DNA from: Gordionus sp. m RMFG-2023 | Lineage: Eukaryota; Nematomorpha; Gordioida; Chordodea; Parachordodidae | Reading direction: 5' to 3' | DNA: 64,000 nucleotides | Assembly (NCBI RefSeq): GCF_954871325.1 | Contig: NC_088779.1 | Location: 13,022,846-13,086,845 of the forward strand | Part shown: positions 33,401-48,400 of the stretch, in pieces | Layout of the letters: the number at the start of each line of letters is the position of its first letter | How positions within the stretch are numbered: position 1 is the first letter of the stretch | The notes under the pieces: generated by a model | What the model was told of the DNA's origin: nothing | Database searches by the model: none | What the model saw: only the letters and a program-made list of their open reading frames with translations | Program-made: the position numbers and the translations under genes

Positions 33401-36400
33401 TTTTTTATAAATTACATTTTTTTATTAACTGTCTTTAACCTAAAACAATTTTTCTTTTTATATCTTTTTTTTAACAATGAAAAAATAACCAATTATGTGA
33501 AATACAAATTGATATTAAAAAAAATGCAACTTTAAAATGGATATAAAAAAAATATTAATATAAAATTTTCACCGATTAAATTTAAATACAAATTGATATC
33601 AAAAAAAATGTAACGTTGAAATGATATAAAAAAAATGTTAATATAAAATTTCCACCGAAATCTCTATTATTTAACACTATTCTACATAGAATCTGAAATA
33701 GTTTGGTATAATTAAATCTTTAGAACCGTAGATTTCTATTTATTTTTTTATATAACTTATATACATTCTGGACCATCTTTTATGCCTTCCCTGCCAATGT
33801 TTCCTCATGTAGTACTTATGATAATCTGCTTCTAAAGAACCCTCATAGATACCCCCACTCACTCCTTAATTAGCATTTCTTAGTATACAATTCCTCCACT
33901 TATTTATTGTTTTTATAATTAACTTTTAATAATAAATTTAATCAAATATCTAATTACTTTTTGCTCATTGGTCTTGGTACCAAAAAACAAAATAAAAACC
34001 AATCAACTACGTACTAAAGACAAAAAAGCTATTTTAGGATGGTTATAGGTTATTTCGTTTCCAACTAATTCTAATTCAATATTTATAATTTTTTTAAAAA
34101 TAAAATAATCTTGTAAATCTTTTATATTCAGCGTTTAAATATGGTTTTTTAAAAATATATTTCACATGTACTAAGTAGCTCCCCTAAAGTGTCACAACTT
34201 TGTAGCATTCAAACATCTTAGCCCTCTCAGATTATCAAAAATTTAGAGATGTCATAAAGTATATATTCAACTGTATACTAAAAATTTTATGGAATTAAAT
34301 TAAATACCATAGAAAATAAATTTGTATAAAATAAGATTTTATATTTAGCATAATTTTTTCCGGTATTCAAGCTAGACCTCAGTTTTCGCAAATGACGGAT
34401 TTTATTTTTCGCTTTAAAAATTATTTGTACACTATTGCGTAAAGTTTCTAAATAACTTTCTACGAACTTTTTTAATTCTGTCCAAAACATAATGGTTGAA
34501 TTTTTTAAATATTTTTCTTAATATTCTTTTAAAGAAAAAATTATATCAGGATCATATTCTTCCAATGCCCAAAACTCCCTTCTAATTCCAATACCTTTCG
34601 CTCGCCCAAAACAAGGTGTAATAAAAAAAATAATATATGATAATAAATAATAATATAATATTGTTTTTGATTATCAACATTTCTTTCCCAAATAAAAATA
34701 AAATGATTAAAAACTACGATATAAAATATAACACATTATACAATCGTAAAGTTGTAATAAAAATTACGTTATAAAATGTAACATTATACAATCTATGTAT
34801 ATAATCTTGCATAACTATGAATAGGACACAAGGTAGTAAAATTTTATATTTTCCTTGTAAAGGTTTTTTATTACAATACCCGGTGGTCTTAGAACTCCCT
34901 TCTTATTCAACAAACCTGCAATATGGTCTAAAACAGTTGAAAATTTAAAAAATTTTCATCCTCCTGGATTAAAACAAAATACCTCAAGAATAAACTCGAA
35001 CCGATTCATGCAACTTATTGAGCTGCTAGATTTAAAATAAGATCTTACTTAAAACTTGACCAGAATCTTGGTTAAGTAGATTCGGCTGAGAAGTTTAACA
35101 ACACTACTTACAAACTAACCCTATTTTATATCAAAATATTAAAGATTGTATATCCTGTTAGATTTCCCAAAAATATGCATTTAAACCCCATGTTTTTCAA
35201 ATAATAAGATAATATTGTCTATAAAATGAGGTAATAATTTTAACAAATTGTCAATTAAAATATATATCCAATAAATAAATTAAAATATGTATTGTGAATT
35301 CCATATCAAATCAACCAGGGTTTAAACCCACCCCTTTCAATTTTTCCTAAATTTTGCATAATGGTAGTATATATTATAACTAAGAAAAAAATGAAATTTT
35401 GCCTCCCAAAACTGCTTACCAGCTAAGATATGGTTAAAGCGCGGGAAAATGGTATATTTTGACAAAATGCACCTCATTTATTTTCAAATATCTAGAGAAA
35501 TAATTATGTTAGAAAAATAATTTAAATTTTATTATGTAGCTTAATAATAGTTGTTTAATATGTCATACAAATAAATATTATAGAAATCTGATTAATATCG
35601 ATAACCGGATGTATAAAACCGAAAATAGCCATAGAAAAAAGAGATATTTTTTCAAATTTTTTTTTCTGAACATGGGTATAGGAGTTAAGACTCTTTATAT
35701 GGCTTAAATTGATCAAATTTAACATAAATATCATCTTTTAATGAATAGTTATGAAATATTTATTTAAAAATTATGTCTAAATGATAGCCCTTACTTTTTT
35801 TTATCTTGAACAAAACTTTTGGGAAGTGGCTAGGATAATGTAGTTTATTTAACACTTTAGTTAAATTTTGTCTCGAAATTACTACAAAATAAATTTTAAA
35901 TATTTCATTTAGCATAAAATAATCTATCATAATTAAAATTCAACAAATTTCATCACATTTAATCGATAAATTTACCTTGATATTATGGTTTTCGTAACCC
36001 CCTAATGTATCGCTCTTTAACTTTTTTTCCATCCTATCAACGATTATAAACATTGCATTGTGCAAAGTCTTTGCAATCCAGCCCAGCCAGGATATTATTT
36101 AAATAAGTGTAAATTTTGCCCCGAATCTTCAAAAATAAAAGAAAGACTTAATATATTATTTGACGCGAATTTAATAGATTATATAACATTCAAATATTGG
36201 TTAGCAGTTGATCGAACTAAACTCGAAACACTGTCAAAATCCACCGACGAAATTGGTAGATTATTTAATTGAAAATAAACAATTTGATTCTTCATTCGTT
36301 TATAGCTTCACAACTATCATTATTTCAAAACTTTTTAAAATTCATTTTAAAAGTTGGCTAATTCTTAGTTATTGCGGACTTTTTAGAAAACTATGCATTT

Positions 36401-39400
36401 TTTGTGCAGGACCTTGCACAAGGATTTCATTGGACCAATAATCAAGCCACTATCCACCCTTTTATGATTTTTTACCGTAGGATAACATAATAAAACATTG
36501 TTAGCACAACGCATGTGCATTTTATTTATTTCAAACAAAAACTATCCTATTCTTGAAAGAAAGATTTGATAGAGTTGCTAAGATTTTATCTTTCTGATGG
36601 GTCAATAACCCAATATAAAAATTAAAAAAACTTCATTAATCTCTAAAATCATGTAAATGATTTTGGGATAAAGGCGGAGTGGCATTTTTTTGCAACCGCA
36701 CATGGTAAAGGTTCCTGCGACAATTTAGGGTGGTTTACTAAACAGGTCACAGCTCGAGCAGGCTTGCAACGCCCATATGAAAATCACATATTGACAACAA
36801 TGGATTTATTTAACTTATTTGTGAGCAATAATGAATATAATAACATGAAAAATCATCTTGAAAGCAGGTTTTTTTAGAACAAAAAGAAAAGTTCCATGCT
36901 TTTATTCCACTAGACGAAAGCAAAATGAAAGTCAAAATTTATTCAAATTCTTTGGATGATTTAACATATGATATATTTTAAATATAATTATGAATTTGAC
37001 AAATAAAGTTATAAATGTTTGGAATTATTTTGACAAGTCAAGTGTTAAATAAACCACATTATCATAACCACTTCTCAAAAATTTTATTAAAGATAAAAAA
37101 AGGGCCTATCATATAGACATAATTTTTATATAAACATTATTTCATTACTTTCATTAAATGATGATATTTATGTTAAATTTGATCAATTTAAGCCATATAA
37201 AGGGTCATAACTCCTAGACCCATGTTCATCCCAGTCTAGGATTTAGTACAATTAAGCGGTGTTATATCTATACACAGAAAAATAAATTTGAAAAAAATAC
37301 CTTTTTTTCTATGGATATTTCCGGTTTTATACATTTATTTATCGATATTAATCAGATTTCTATCATATTTATTTGTATGACATAATAAAGAACTAATATT
37401 AAGCTACATAGTAAAATTTAAATAATTAAATTATTTCTCTAACATAATCTCGAGATATTTGAAAAAAATGAGGCACATTTTGTCAAATATGTACCATTTT
37501 TCCGCGCTTTAAACACCCATATCTTAGCGGGTAAACAATGTTGGGAGGTAAAATTTCACTTTTTTCTTAGTTATAGTATATATTACCAATAAGCAAAATT
37601 TAAGAAAAATTAAGGGGGAAGGGTTGAGAATCTAATTTGTTTGGTTGATATGGAATTCTCCATCGCTTAAAAAATAATTTCCATAATTCTCAGTATATAT
37701 AAATATGTTGTATCCCATATCAAATCAACTGAAGATTCAACCCAACCCCCATCGATTTTATTTTAAATTTGTATGATGGTAGTATATACACTAACTAGTA
37801 AAAATATAAAATTTTAATCCTAACTCAGTTTACTTCCTGAGATATTGCCAACTTTAGAAACGCGAAACATCCAAAAACTATATTTAATTACAAATATCTC
37901 AAAAAATAATTATGATAAATTTTATTAAATAGCTCTATCATAGTTTTTTAACATGATATAAATGTATTATATTGAAATACATTACCAAAAACCGGAAATA
38001 GAAAATCGAAATCTTTCATATTTATTTTATAGATCCTATTTGTGCAAAATTCTATAATGGGACAAGCACTGGTCCAAAATTTTTCGCATCTTAATATTGT
38101 AAATATCATTTATATTAAAATATATATATATAGTAATTTTTTCTAATTTTTAAAATAAAAAGGAAACTTAAAATTTAGACATATAAAAAATAGGTGAGTA
38201 AACATTATTAATATCTGGATCAGGCCTAATATGTTTTAAAAAAAGTTTGGACTAGGTCGGGTTTAAATTTTAAATAAAATAAATATTTTTAAAATTTTTT
38301 TAAGAAACAAGTAGCCGATATTTTTTATTAGTTTGTAGAATGATCATAAACTTGATTTTGTTCAATGAAATGTAAAATTTTATTGAAAAAAATAATAATT
38401 TCTATATAAAAAATTCGAGCCGGGGACAAATATTTTTTATTTCGGGTCGGAATTTTCGGGACAAATAAAACAAAAATTTGTTTGGGATCGGGCTAAGTAT
38501 ACTTTTTTTTATAAATCCTTAGGCCGGGTTAAAAAAAATTAGGGTATATGAAGATCAATAGTATATATTGTGTCATATATTTTTAATTTTATTTACCTCA
38601 TTATTTTATTAGATAAATAACAATGGAAAATTAATATTATAATAAACATATTAATTAATAATATCATACATTAAATAATCGAATGAATTTGAATAATTTG
38701 ACTTTCATTTTTCCTTCCAAGGGAATAAATGCATAAAATTTTTGTGTTCCGGGTACTCACTTGGCTGTTAAAAAAAATCTATTTTCAAGATTGGTTTCCA
38801 TGCTTAAATATTCAACGTAGCTAACGATTATATAATTAATCCCTGAGATATTAATTCTCGCATAATTATATAAATCCAAATGTGTTGTATATGATTATCA
38901 TAAGAACGCTGCAGACTTGCTCTAGCCGTTAACGTCTTAATAATTTCCCCTAAACTATCGCAAGGAATTTTGTCAAGTGAAGTTGTTAAATAAAAATTTA
39001 ACATAAAATTGATATATTTAGATATATTTTAAAAAACTTCCAAGGCCCGACCCAACCCATGTTATTCTGCCTTGATCCCAAAATCATTATAATGGTTGTA
39101 GAGGTGTATATTTTTTTTTGTTTTCCTACTGGGTAACAGACGCTTCCATCAGATAAATAAAAAATTATTGAAATCTTATCAAATCTTTCTTTCAGGAATA
39201 TAATTAATAAAAGCACAATTTATTCTATTTACGCTTTTTTTTAATAGGTGTCTCTACTAAAAATGGCAGAGTTTCATTTAAATTTGCAATAAGTATGAAA
39301 ATCTGCATAAGATTTGGCATTATTGCATGGATGATTAGGTTCAGATTCATAAATGTTTCAGGAATGGTTGAGGTAAAAGGTAAGTTAGAAATAGAAGGTA

Positions 39401-42400
39401 ATGAGATAGGGATCGTAGGAGTAAACGGTAAGATGGAATTTATTGAATAGCCTTTTAATTTTTTCCGGCAAGAATTACAAATTTTTTGATTTGATAAGCC
39501 AGAATTAACTTGTATCATTCACAGAAACTCGTCTAAAATTGTAACGTATTGAATGTGATTTTAAAGGAAAGAGGTTGAATATTTGCAGACATTTAAATTA
39601 TTTTGGTAAGAAATAAAAGGCTATGCAAAATATATCAATAAAAATAACAGCTGTTGCTGTTGGAATTAGTTTTTAATATGGTTTTATGTCAAGTATAATT
39701 ATTTTGTTTGATACTTAATTATAAGAAATTTAAAATTCATTACAATGAAAATATATTTCTGACGATCACAAAGATAATTAATTATCGGGCAATGAAAAAT
39801 AAACTACATCATTCATTCAGGTCAAAAATTTAGAATTTAAGAAGAAATTTTTTTGCAGGACGAATATCTATCTTTAGGTGGGGTGAAGAGATTATTGAGC
39901 CCATTTTTATCATCATAGTTGTTACTTTATTACTTTTTACAAAATCATTATTATTTATTCCTTATAGCACTTCCAAATTAGGAGTTTGCGTTAAACAATA
40001 TAATACAATTTGGTAAAAACGCATAATAAAAGGGTTTTGATTTTAGTTTTAATGTTATTATTCAAATATATTATCACTTTTTAAATTTTGTACATTTTTA
40101 GATATCATGTCTATCTAAAAAAATGTAAAAAAATAATATTTTTTATATAACCATTTCCGGTATCCTATTTCCGGTTATTCAATAAGCGGATTTTCACTAT
40201 AAACATTTTATGATAAAATAAAATTATCAGCTTAATTATTTTGTGAGAAATTTAAAATTAGAAGTACATTTTCAAATTTTTGGTTTTTAAAGAGGTATAT
40301 ATCATAAATTTAGCCAATTTGAATAATAAAACTTAAAATTTTTATTATGCTATCAAAACATACAATTTCTAAAAATAATCGAAGGGGGGTCGAGTTGAGA
40401 GTCGAGTTTTTTTGGTTGACTTAATATGGAATACGACAAATATATCTGAGCACACTATCCTTTTGGATAATTTTCATGTATTAATGTACTTTTTAAAAGT
40501 TATTTTGTTAATATTAAAAATTAACAAAAATATTTTATCGATATTTTTTAAAATTATAGATAATAAACTTATGAATGAACTGGTAAAAATAGGGTAATTT
40601 AATCATATAATTGTATGGATCTCAATATGTAAAATCTGGTCTCGAATCAAAAATTTGGATGCAGTAAGAAAATTTTTAAAAAAATTAAATACATTACTTT
40701 AGGATATTTCTTCAAATCAACGTATAATTCCGTGCCTGATATATTGCCTAATACGATAATTTTGGGCCTGTGGAATATTTTTAAAAATAAAGATATCCTC
40801 ATTTGCAAATTTTATTATATTTACAGGAGTAGGTATGTGATCAATAACCAAGGTTATATAAAAAAATTACAATAACAGGTAGAGGCCATGCGACTATTTT
40901 TTTTTAAACCAATATCATTTAATAAATCGGTATTATTAAACTTTCATGCGGCATATCTTGGGTAACAAGAATGTTCAGTAAGCTTAATAAACAATAAGAA
41001 TGATCTTTTTCTGGCAATAAATAGAGCGTGAAGATAATTATATGTTTATCATATTCCCTGTTTCCTGTTTTAAAAACAATAGGTTCCAATACAAAAAAAA
41101 TAAAATAATGGATACGTTTAAATTTGAGAAATTTTTCTAATCTCTTAAAATAATTTATTGTTACAATGTGGCATAATATTTGGTGTGACTATATAAAAAA
41201 TAAGAAGAGTTTTAAAAAAATATAGTATATTATTAGGATAAAACTATCTTCTTGAATATTTTCACATCTTTTTATTTTTGGTTTCAAATGTAATTAATTC
41301 AAGTGGTTAGCTTTAAATCCTTTTTTACCTTTAAAAAGGTGCCAAATCGATGATAAAAATTAGGTACGTACCGATATTAAAATGACCTGATTTTCTAAAT
41401 GTGTACATCTTTGGCAGACGATAGACTGTTAATATTTAATGCATATCCATTATGGAATGTTAATAAAATTTCAAAATAAATTATCAAACAAAAAATATTT
41501 TAAGAAGAAGTCAGTATAAATCAGCTTATTTTTTGCCGATTCGATCCTGAATAAATTTTTCATTTGCTGATAATGACTCTTCATTAAAATATTTTTTGTT
41601 TAATAACTTATTTTTAAGTTTATTAATATTTCAATATGGTTATTATGCATTAAAAATTTATTGCTTATCTTGTGCCAATATAGACAAAAATATTGGCTCA
41701 GCTCTAATAAAAATTTATTAATTTAAAATTTTAGTTAGATTATAATATGTCATATGCCAATATTGAGATTTTTTATTTCTAGGAAATCTTTTATATACAT
41801 CATTTTATTATTTGGCACACATAATTAGTTTTAAAAAATATATTAAATGAGTATTATGTCTTAAATTATATTTATAATAGATGAAAATAATTTAACTTTT
41901 GAGTACGAACGACTAATGTCAAAAGTGCGTAAATTACACCCAATGCTAAGCCGACATCGACGTCTAAAAAAACGGTGGCGAGTAGAGTCACCAAGAATAT
42001 TGACTTTTAATTACAAAAAAATACATACAGGAAAAAAAATAGTATTTTGAATAGTTAAACAGAAGGCTAAAAAATTTTATGATACTTAACAATGCTAGAT
42101 AAAAAAAAAGAAGCTAATTTAAAATAATTGGCATTACCTATATATTATATATATAATAATATTAAATATAATAACGCTAAATATATCGTTTCTGAGCCAA
42201 AATTGGTTTATTTTTATTTATTCTATTTTTATATTTTTGGGATTGGTTTTATTAAAGATAAGGATTGGCTCCTTTAATCTTAAATTATTATTAAAAAATC
42301 AACGGTAATTAAAACTAACCAAATCTATCTTGTTTCGTTTGTATAGAAATCGAATATCTTTCAATTGATAAAACATCCCTCTTAACGCAACTATTATAAT

Positions 42401-45400
42401 GGCTGATAGAACTGACTAAAAAATATGTCATGAAAAAAATTACATTAATTAATTTTAAATCTAATATTACCGATGGTAACGTCTTGAAAATTGAACCAAT
42501 TTTTAATATAACGGCCAGGAGGAGTATACATGAAACGACTCCAGTTATCTAATTAAATTTTGGCACATTAAATATAAGTAAATATCTGAGTTTTAAAAAC
42601 GCATCTATCATTAACATATCTAATAGTATTAGAGAAATTCAGGTATCATTTTTGGACGAAGGTTAATAGATTCATTGCATATATATAAAAAATTTTAGGC
42701 AACTGAAGAAGGTAATAAATCAATTCATTAAGTAACAATATCTTAAAATTCATATATATTTATATATTTTGACCTGAGTTTGACCTCCTACACTTTCTTG
42801 AACCAAACTTCTAGATAGCGAGGCACTTGATACGATAGAACTAAAGAACGAGCTAAACATGGTAGATAGGCCATAAGCTATAAGCTCCTTTCAAGATATT
42901 CCAAATTTTTATATCGAATTTAAAGGTAAAAAATAAGCGTTAAAATTGTAAAAAAGTGATAAATTTACAGTATCATCGCATATTTTAAGATTATTTTAAA
43001 ATACGATATCTTACTATTACTTATAAATAGGCCTAAAACGAATTATTTGTTATTTGATATTCGATTCGATTCGTATTTTACGAATACGAATAACACAATT
43101 ATTCGATTCGAAATTTCGAATCGAATATGAATAATGAGGAAAATTATTCGTATTATTCGAAATTATTTATATATAAATATTCGTAATTATTCGCAAATAT
43201 TTTATTGCAAGTAAAATAAAAAGAAGTAATTAAATTTTCCTAGTGGATATCATTTCGTTTTATTTTATTTCCTATTATCAAATATCAAATCAAATCATAA
43301 CAAGTTATATTTGCTGAAAAAGTTTAATGGAAGAAAAGGAAAAGCTTCAAAGTAAAATATAATTATTTTATTTTGATTGTTTCTCTTTAATCATTTTTGA
43401 TGTTATGAACAAGTCAAAACATTTTTATAGAGTGTGCCTCTTTCCCATATTCTCGAGCTCCTGGCAGATAAATAACTAAATTTTTTTGACTAGTTCTTAT
43501 TATTTGATTAGGAAAATCCTTTTCACCTTATTTTTGGCAAATTTTAAAGACAATCTAATTCAGATAGTGCATTTTAATATTTTCATCCTCTATTACATTG
43601 TCATAATCACCTCTAAAAATTATATTAATAATTAAATAAAGGAGATTTATGCTACTAAAGTATTTTTATATATTAAATAAAATCTATAATGAAATACTTT
43701 CTAAAATTTTGTTATATTTTATATGCAAATATTTAAAATGTAGATATTTTAAATAGATTATAATTTTAAAAATTTTATTTTGTCATAATCACCTTCACCT
43801 CTAACTAATAAAATGATATTAATAATAAAAATAAATACATGATTAAATAAAGGAAATTTATGCTACTAAAGTATTTTTATAAAATAAATAAAATCTATAT
43901 TGAAATACTCTCTAAAATTTGTTATATATTATGCAAATATTTAAAATAAATTTTAAAATGTATATATTTTATATAGATTATTTTAAAATTTTTATTATAT
44001 AAAAACTATTTAAAAAAAATGTAATTTAACAATTACATAAAATATAAATTTAAAAAAATATATAAATAATACACTGTACTTTGATTAAAATAGTATTTCC
44101 ATAAATTTTAAGAATTAATACAAAAATTATATAAATGTTATAACTAAGAATTTATTTTACAAAAATAAATATTATTTAAAACTAATATTATCATATTGCT
44201 ATTTTTGATTTGAATTTATAAAGAAAGGTCTAATTTTCTCTAAGGTTTTGCTAATTCATAATAGGAATAAAAATAGTAAATTAAAATAATTTTATTTTTT
44301 AAAAAAAGACCCCCCCCCCCATGCCTATGCCACTGTTTAATTAATTTACTGTTTTTTTTCTTTCAGCTTCTAATGTGTCATTAATCTGGAATTTTAGGAA
44401 GGATGGTAAACTTGGATTTTATATGATATAATGTTAAAATATATTCAAAGATCAATTAGAAAATCTTGATGGAAGAAGATGTGATGAAGGACATAGTCAA
44501 TCCTCAAATAGTTCAAGATCTACATCAATCTCTGATCAAACTGAACCTTTTAATGCTAGGCGGAAAAATTCTTTAATATGGAATCATTATCTCCATGATG
44601 CTAAAAAAGAAACAGCTAAATGTAAAATATGCAATGTGGAGATAATGTGCAAGAAAAAAACTACGTCAGCACTAATTAATCATAACAAAAGATTTCATCA
44701 AAAAATAATAATACTATTAGAAACTATTTAAATGATATACCCAAAACAAATGCTGATGATGTTAAGCATTATTTATTCCAAAACAAATGCTGATGATGTT
44801 AAGCATTATTTATTAAAATTTTTGCTAAAGTCAAATATACCTTTTAAAATTCTCGCCACTCAGGAATTCAAGTCCTTCGTTAGAGCTTTAAATCCTGAAA
44901 TAAAAATATGCTCAATACCGTCAATTAAACTATATATGAATGAATTTTTTAATAAAGAATTCAATAAAGTTAAAATAATTATAAATAATTTAAAATGCCA
45001 AATTAACTTTACAACTGATATATGGTCAAGCCCTACTAATGTATCATTTTTAGAGTTAACCTGCCACTTTATTGATGAAAAATGGGAGATGAAATCATTG
45101 TTATTGGATATAGTTCCATTTACTGATTCGCATTCTGGTGAAAATATTTATAGAGAGTTTTCTCAAATTATAAAAAATTATAATATCGACATAAGTAAGA
45201 TAGCAATTACTTGCGATAATGCTAGCTCTAATTCTACTTTCATAAAAATTCTTCGTATAAAACACCCAAATTGTGAAATTTTACATGTGCGATGTTTTGC
45301 ACATGTACTCAATTTAGTAGTACAGGAAATACTTAAGAAAGTAGACAGGCAAGTATCAAAATTAAAAACAATCATAAAGATTATTCGCAATTCTTTTACA

Positions 45401-48400
45401 AAGACAAATATTATGCAAAATGTGTGCTCCTCCCTACTTCCTCCTATGAAATATTTAAAATTAAAATTAGACACATCCATCAGATGGAATAGCTTTTATT
45501 TAATGGTCGAAAGAGCTATTAAAATGAGAAGGGCTATTGATGAAGTTGTGACTCAAATATATGATGATATATCTGATATTGAAGAAAGAAAACTGAGCGA
45601 AGTAATTTAATTTTATTTACTAATTATTATTTTTTATCAGGATGATTGGACTACTTTGATAAACATACAAAACAAATTAATAACTTTTTTTGATTTTACC
45701 GAAGATATATGTGGTGACACATATCCTACCCTAAATCTTGTCATCCCTTTCTATGTTTCTTTAATCGAACATTTAAATTCATTTGATCTCGATTTTATAA
45801 ACTCTATCAGTGCGATTGAGAAAATAGAAACTTATTATAACTTAACAAATATTCACACTATAATATCAGCAATACTGGATCCTAGACTAAAAATGGAATT
45901 TTTTGAGCAACTACCAACTACATATAACATAGACACGACAAATCTATTAGAAAAATTTAAAGATGTATATAATGATTACAAAATAAAATATAATATCAAA
46001 TCAACATCAGTTAACCCAATAGTACAGTCGAACATGGATAGAATTTTTAAACAAAATAACATCGCATCAGTATGTGAGGTGGAGAGATATCTTAACGAAA
46101 TAAGAATCAGTTGAAATAAGAGTCCCTTAGAATGGTAAAGATTGCATGGGGATCGTTTTCCTGTGTTGTCGAAAATGGCAACTGATATATTGTCAATTCA
46201 GGGATCTTGGGCTTCATGTGAGCGGTTGTTCTCAATAGGAACAAATATGATAATGAAAAATAGAATGTCTTTGAAGGAGGAAACTATTAGAAAGACTTTA
46301 TGCTTAAAAAATTGGATATTATCAAATTCGGATTTACTATAATTTTATATTTTTGTGTATTATTTTCTATTTTTATAAAATGAGATTATTGTAGATTTTT
46401 AGAAAATTTTAATAAAATTTGAATATTAGATTGAAGAAATAGTTTAAATATTTTTTTATAAGCAATTCTAATTCTAAAAATCGGATATTTTGGTCAATTT
46501 GTTTGGTTAACGTTATATGAAATCATTGGGTTTTATTTCGTTTATTTTCTATAAATTTTTATATTGTAATTATAATTAGTTTAGAGAATCCTTAAAAGTG
46601 TCATCTTTAAACATCTGTAAAAATTTTTTTGCAAAATATTTTATAAGCTTTAGAAAAATTTTCGAATCGAATCGAATATTCGACGAATCGAAACGAATAA
46701 TGATTTTATTATTCGTACGAATACGAATAGCGCAATTATTCGATTCGATTCGTTTTTTTGTAGGCCTACTTATAAATAATATTAAATAATAAAATATATA
46801 AAATACTAAAAAATATTTTAAAAAACTTTGTTAGGGTAAATTTCGTAGTTGTGTTTTTCACCTAAAATTTTGGCCATCGAAAACGAAGTGAAAAAGGCGA
46901 CCATGGCTAAAGCAAAGCTTTGAACTAAATTCGCACTCCAGTATTGAGTCGTAGGTATTTTGAATTGCGGAAACCTAATCATAATTTTTAGCAAAATAAT
47001 AAACAAAATTTATTAAATTTAGAGCTATGCAAGACTATAGATTTCACCGAACTAGTTTGCATCAACCTGATAGGCCACTATTTTAGGAAAAAAAAATTGC
47101 ACAATAAAATATGTGACCAAAAAAGATTATATGATGTGTATGCAAGACTTTAGAATAGAACTGCTAAAATGTTCTATAAAAATTGTATACCCCTCGGGGA
47201 TATTACCGACAGTTTCAACGCCGTATTTGTGTAAATTCATAAAATATGATGCAGCAGTTCCCATTAATATCTAAATAAAAAAATTTAAAAAAACAAAAAA
47301 AATAATTATTTTACATTTAAGTCGCAAAAAAAAAATTTATAATATTTTTTAAAAAAATTTCGTAATCTATGTTGTTTGTTAAAAGTAGATTTAATAATAT
47401 CAATACTGCATAACTTAATAATTATAAATTAGTTTCTTTAAATTTTCGTCTGCTATAATCCATTTTAATTTGGGTAAGAAATACTAAATCTTTTAAATTA
47501 TTTTTCCCCCTCTTGCCTCCTTCCACAAGTTACACAACTAATGTGAAAATAATATAATATCAATAATTTATATACCAACAGAAATTCGATAGGTATGGGA
47601 AATTTAAGGTGTATTTTGAATTTCGATGTAAGTACTTTGACTGATATGAGTATTATAACACAAACACAGGATAAGCTAAGTGTTGGTATGTTTGAAGTGT
47701 GACATAGTTTTATGAAATCGATAAATGTCTTTATATTTATTTTATTTGAAAGGCATTAATCAATAAATTAAGTCTTTAATATTTGATAGCTCACTTTCAT
47801 CAACTTTCCGATCCCTTCTCTTCTGGGCAAATTGGGCAATCCAAAGAAAGATTTTAATTGAGACGTAAATACGTGTAACGATGCACCCGTGGTAAAACCC
47901 CTAACAATTGGTGTCGACATATAAGTCGTAATGAATCCTATTCTGAAAATTCCTAATAACATCTTTTTTTGCATAATATTTTACATTCAAATTAATTATA
48001 AATCTTAAAGTTAAAAAAAAAAATATGTAAAATTTAAAAACCTGCATAATGCCGACTAAGAAAGTGATAGACAACGCTACTTGAACAGCTATATCAGTTT
48101 GTGATGGCAAATCGGGAGTTGATTTAGAGTTGACTATAACCGTGTAATTTTTTATTAATGCATCATTTGTGAGTGGTATTATATCATTAGTAGTGTATTT
48201 AGATATGACATTACCCAACATGATAGATACCACGGCATATGTTCCTAGAGTTATAAAAGTGTTAAAATAAAATTTAGTAATGTTTAAACATGTTTACGGT
48301 CTATTAAATGACTAAAGACTATGTAAATTGAAAATGTTTGATTATATTAAGCATGCAATAATATCAGCTATAAAGGTAAAATAAATGTAAAGTTTGTAAT

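Larger units (their letters stand above)
37689..40450 (-). mobile_element. Related long-inverted-repeat transposon (element B)
   Basis: The left arm begins CTCAGTATATATAAATATGTTGTATCCCATATCAAATCAAC-like sequence, and the right arm ends with the inverse, GGTTGACTTAATATGGAATACGAC...CTGAG. Arms of about 300 bp share CCGGAAATAG-type inner sequence. It lies 30 bp from element A and is more diverged. Its coding remnants are on the minus strand. A GC-rich-ended insertion sits inside at about 38205-38560. Confidence 0.68.
43028..46768 (+). mobile_element. Nearly whole autonomous-type hAT transposon (3741 bp)
   Basis: Both ends are TAGGCCTA followed inward by AT-rich CGAATTATTCG and TTCGATTCGA subterminal repeats, oriented as inverted repeats. 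Exact 8-bp duplications CTTATAAA flank it. It lies in the SLC26 intron between the FSMAK and ELIAYG exons, in the opposite orientation to that gene. Its length and gene content are typical of a full hAT. Its transposase is damaged by few changes, so the insertion is relatively young. Confidence 0.93.

Noticed and set aside
45178-45480. 100-codon minus-strand frame
   Set aside because: Antisense to the core of the hAT transposase, which has clear hAT motifs on the plus strand.
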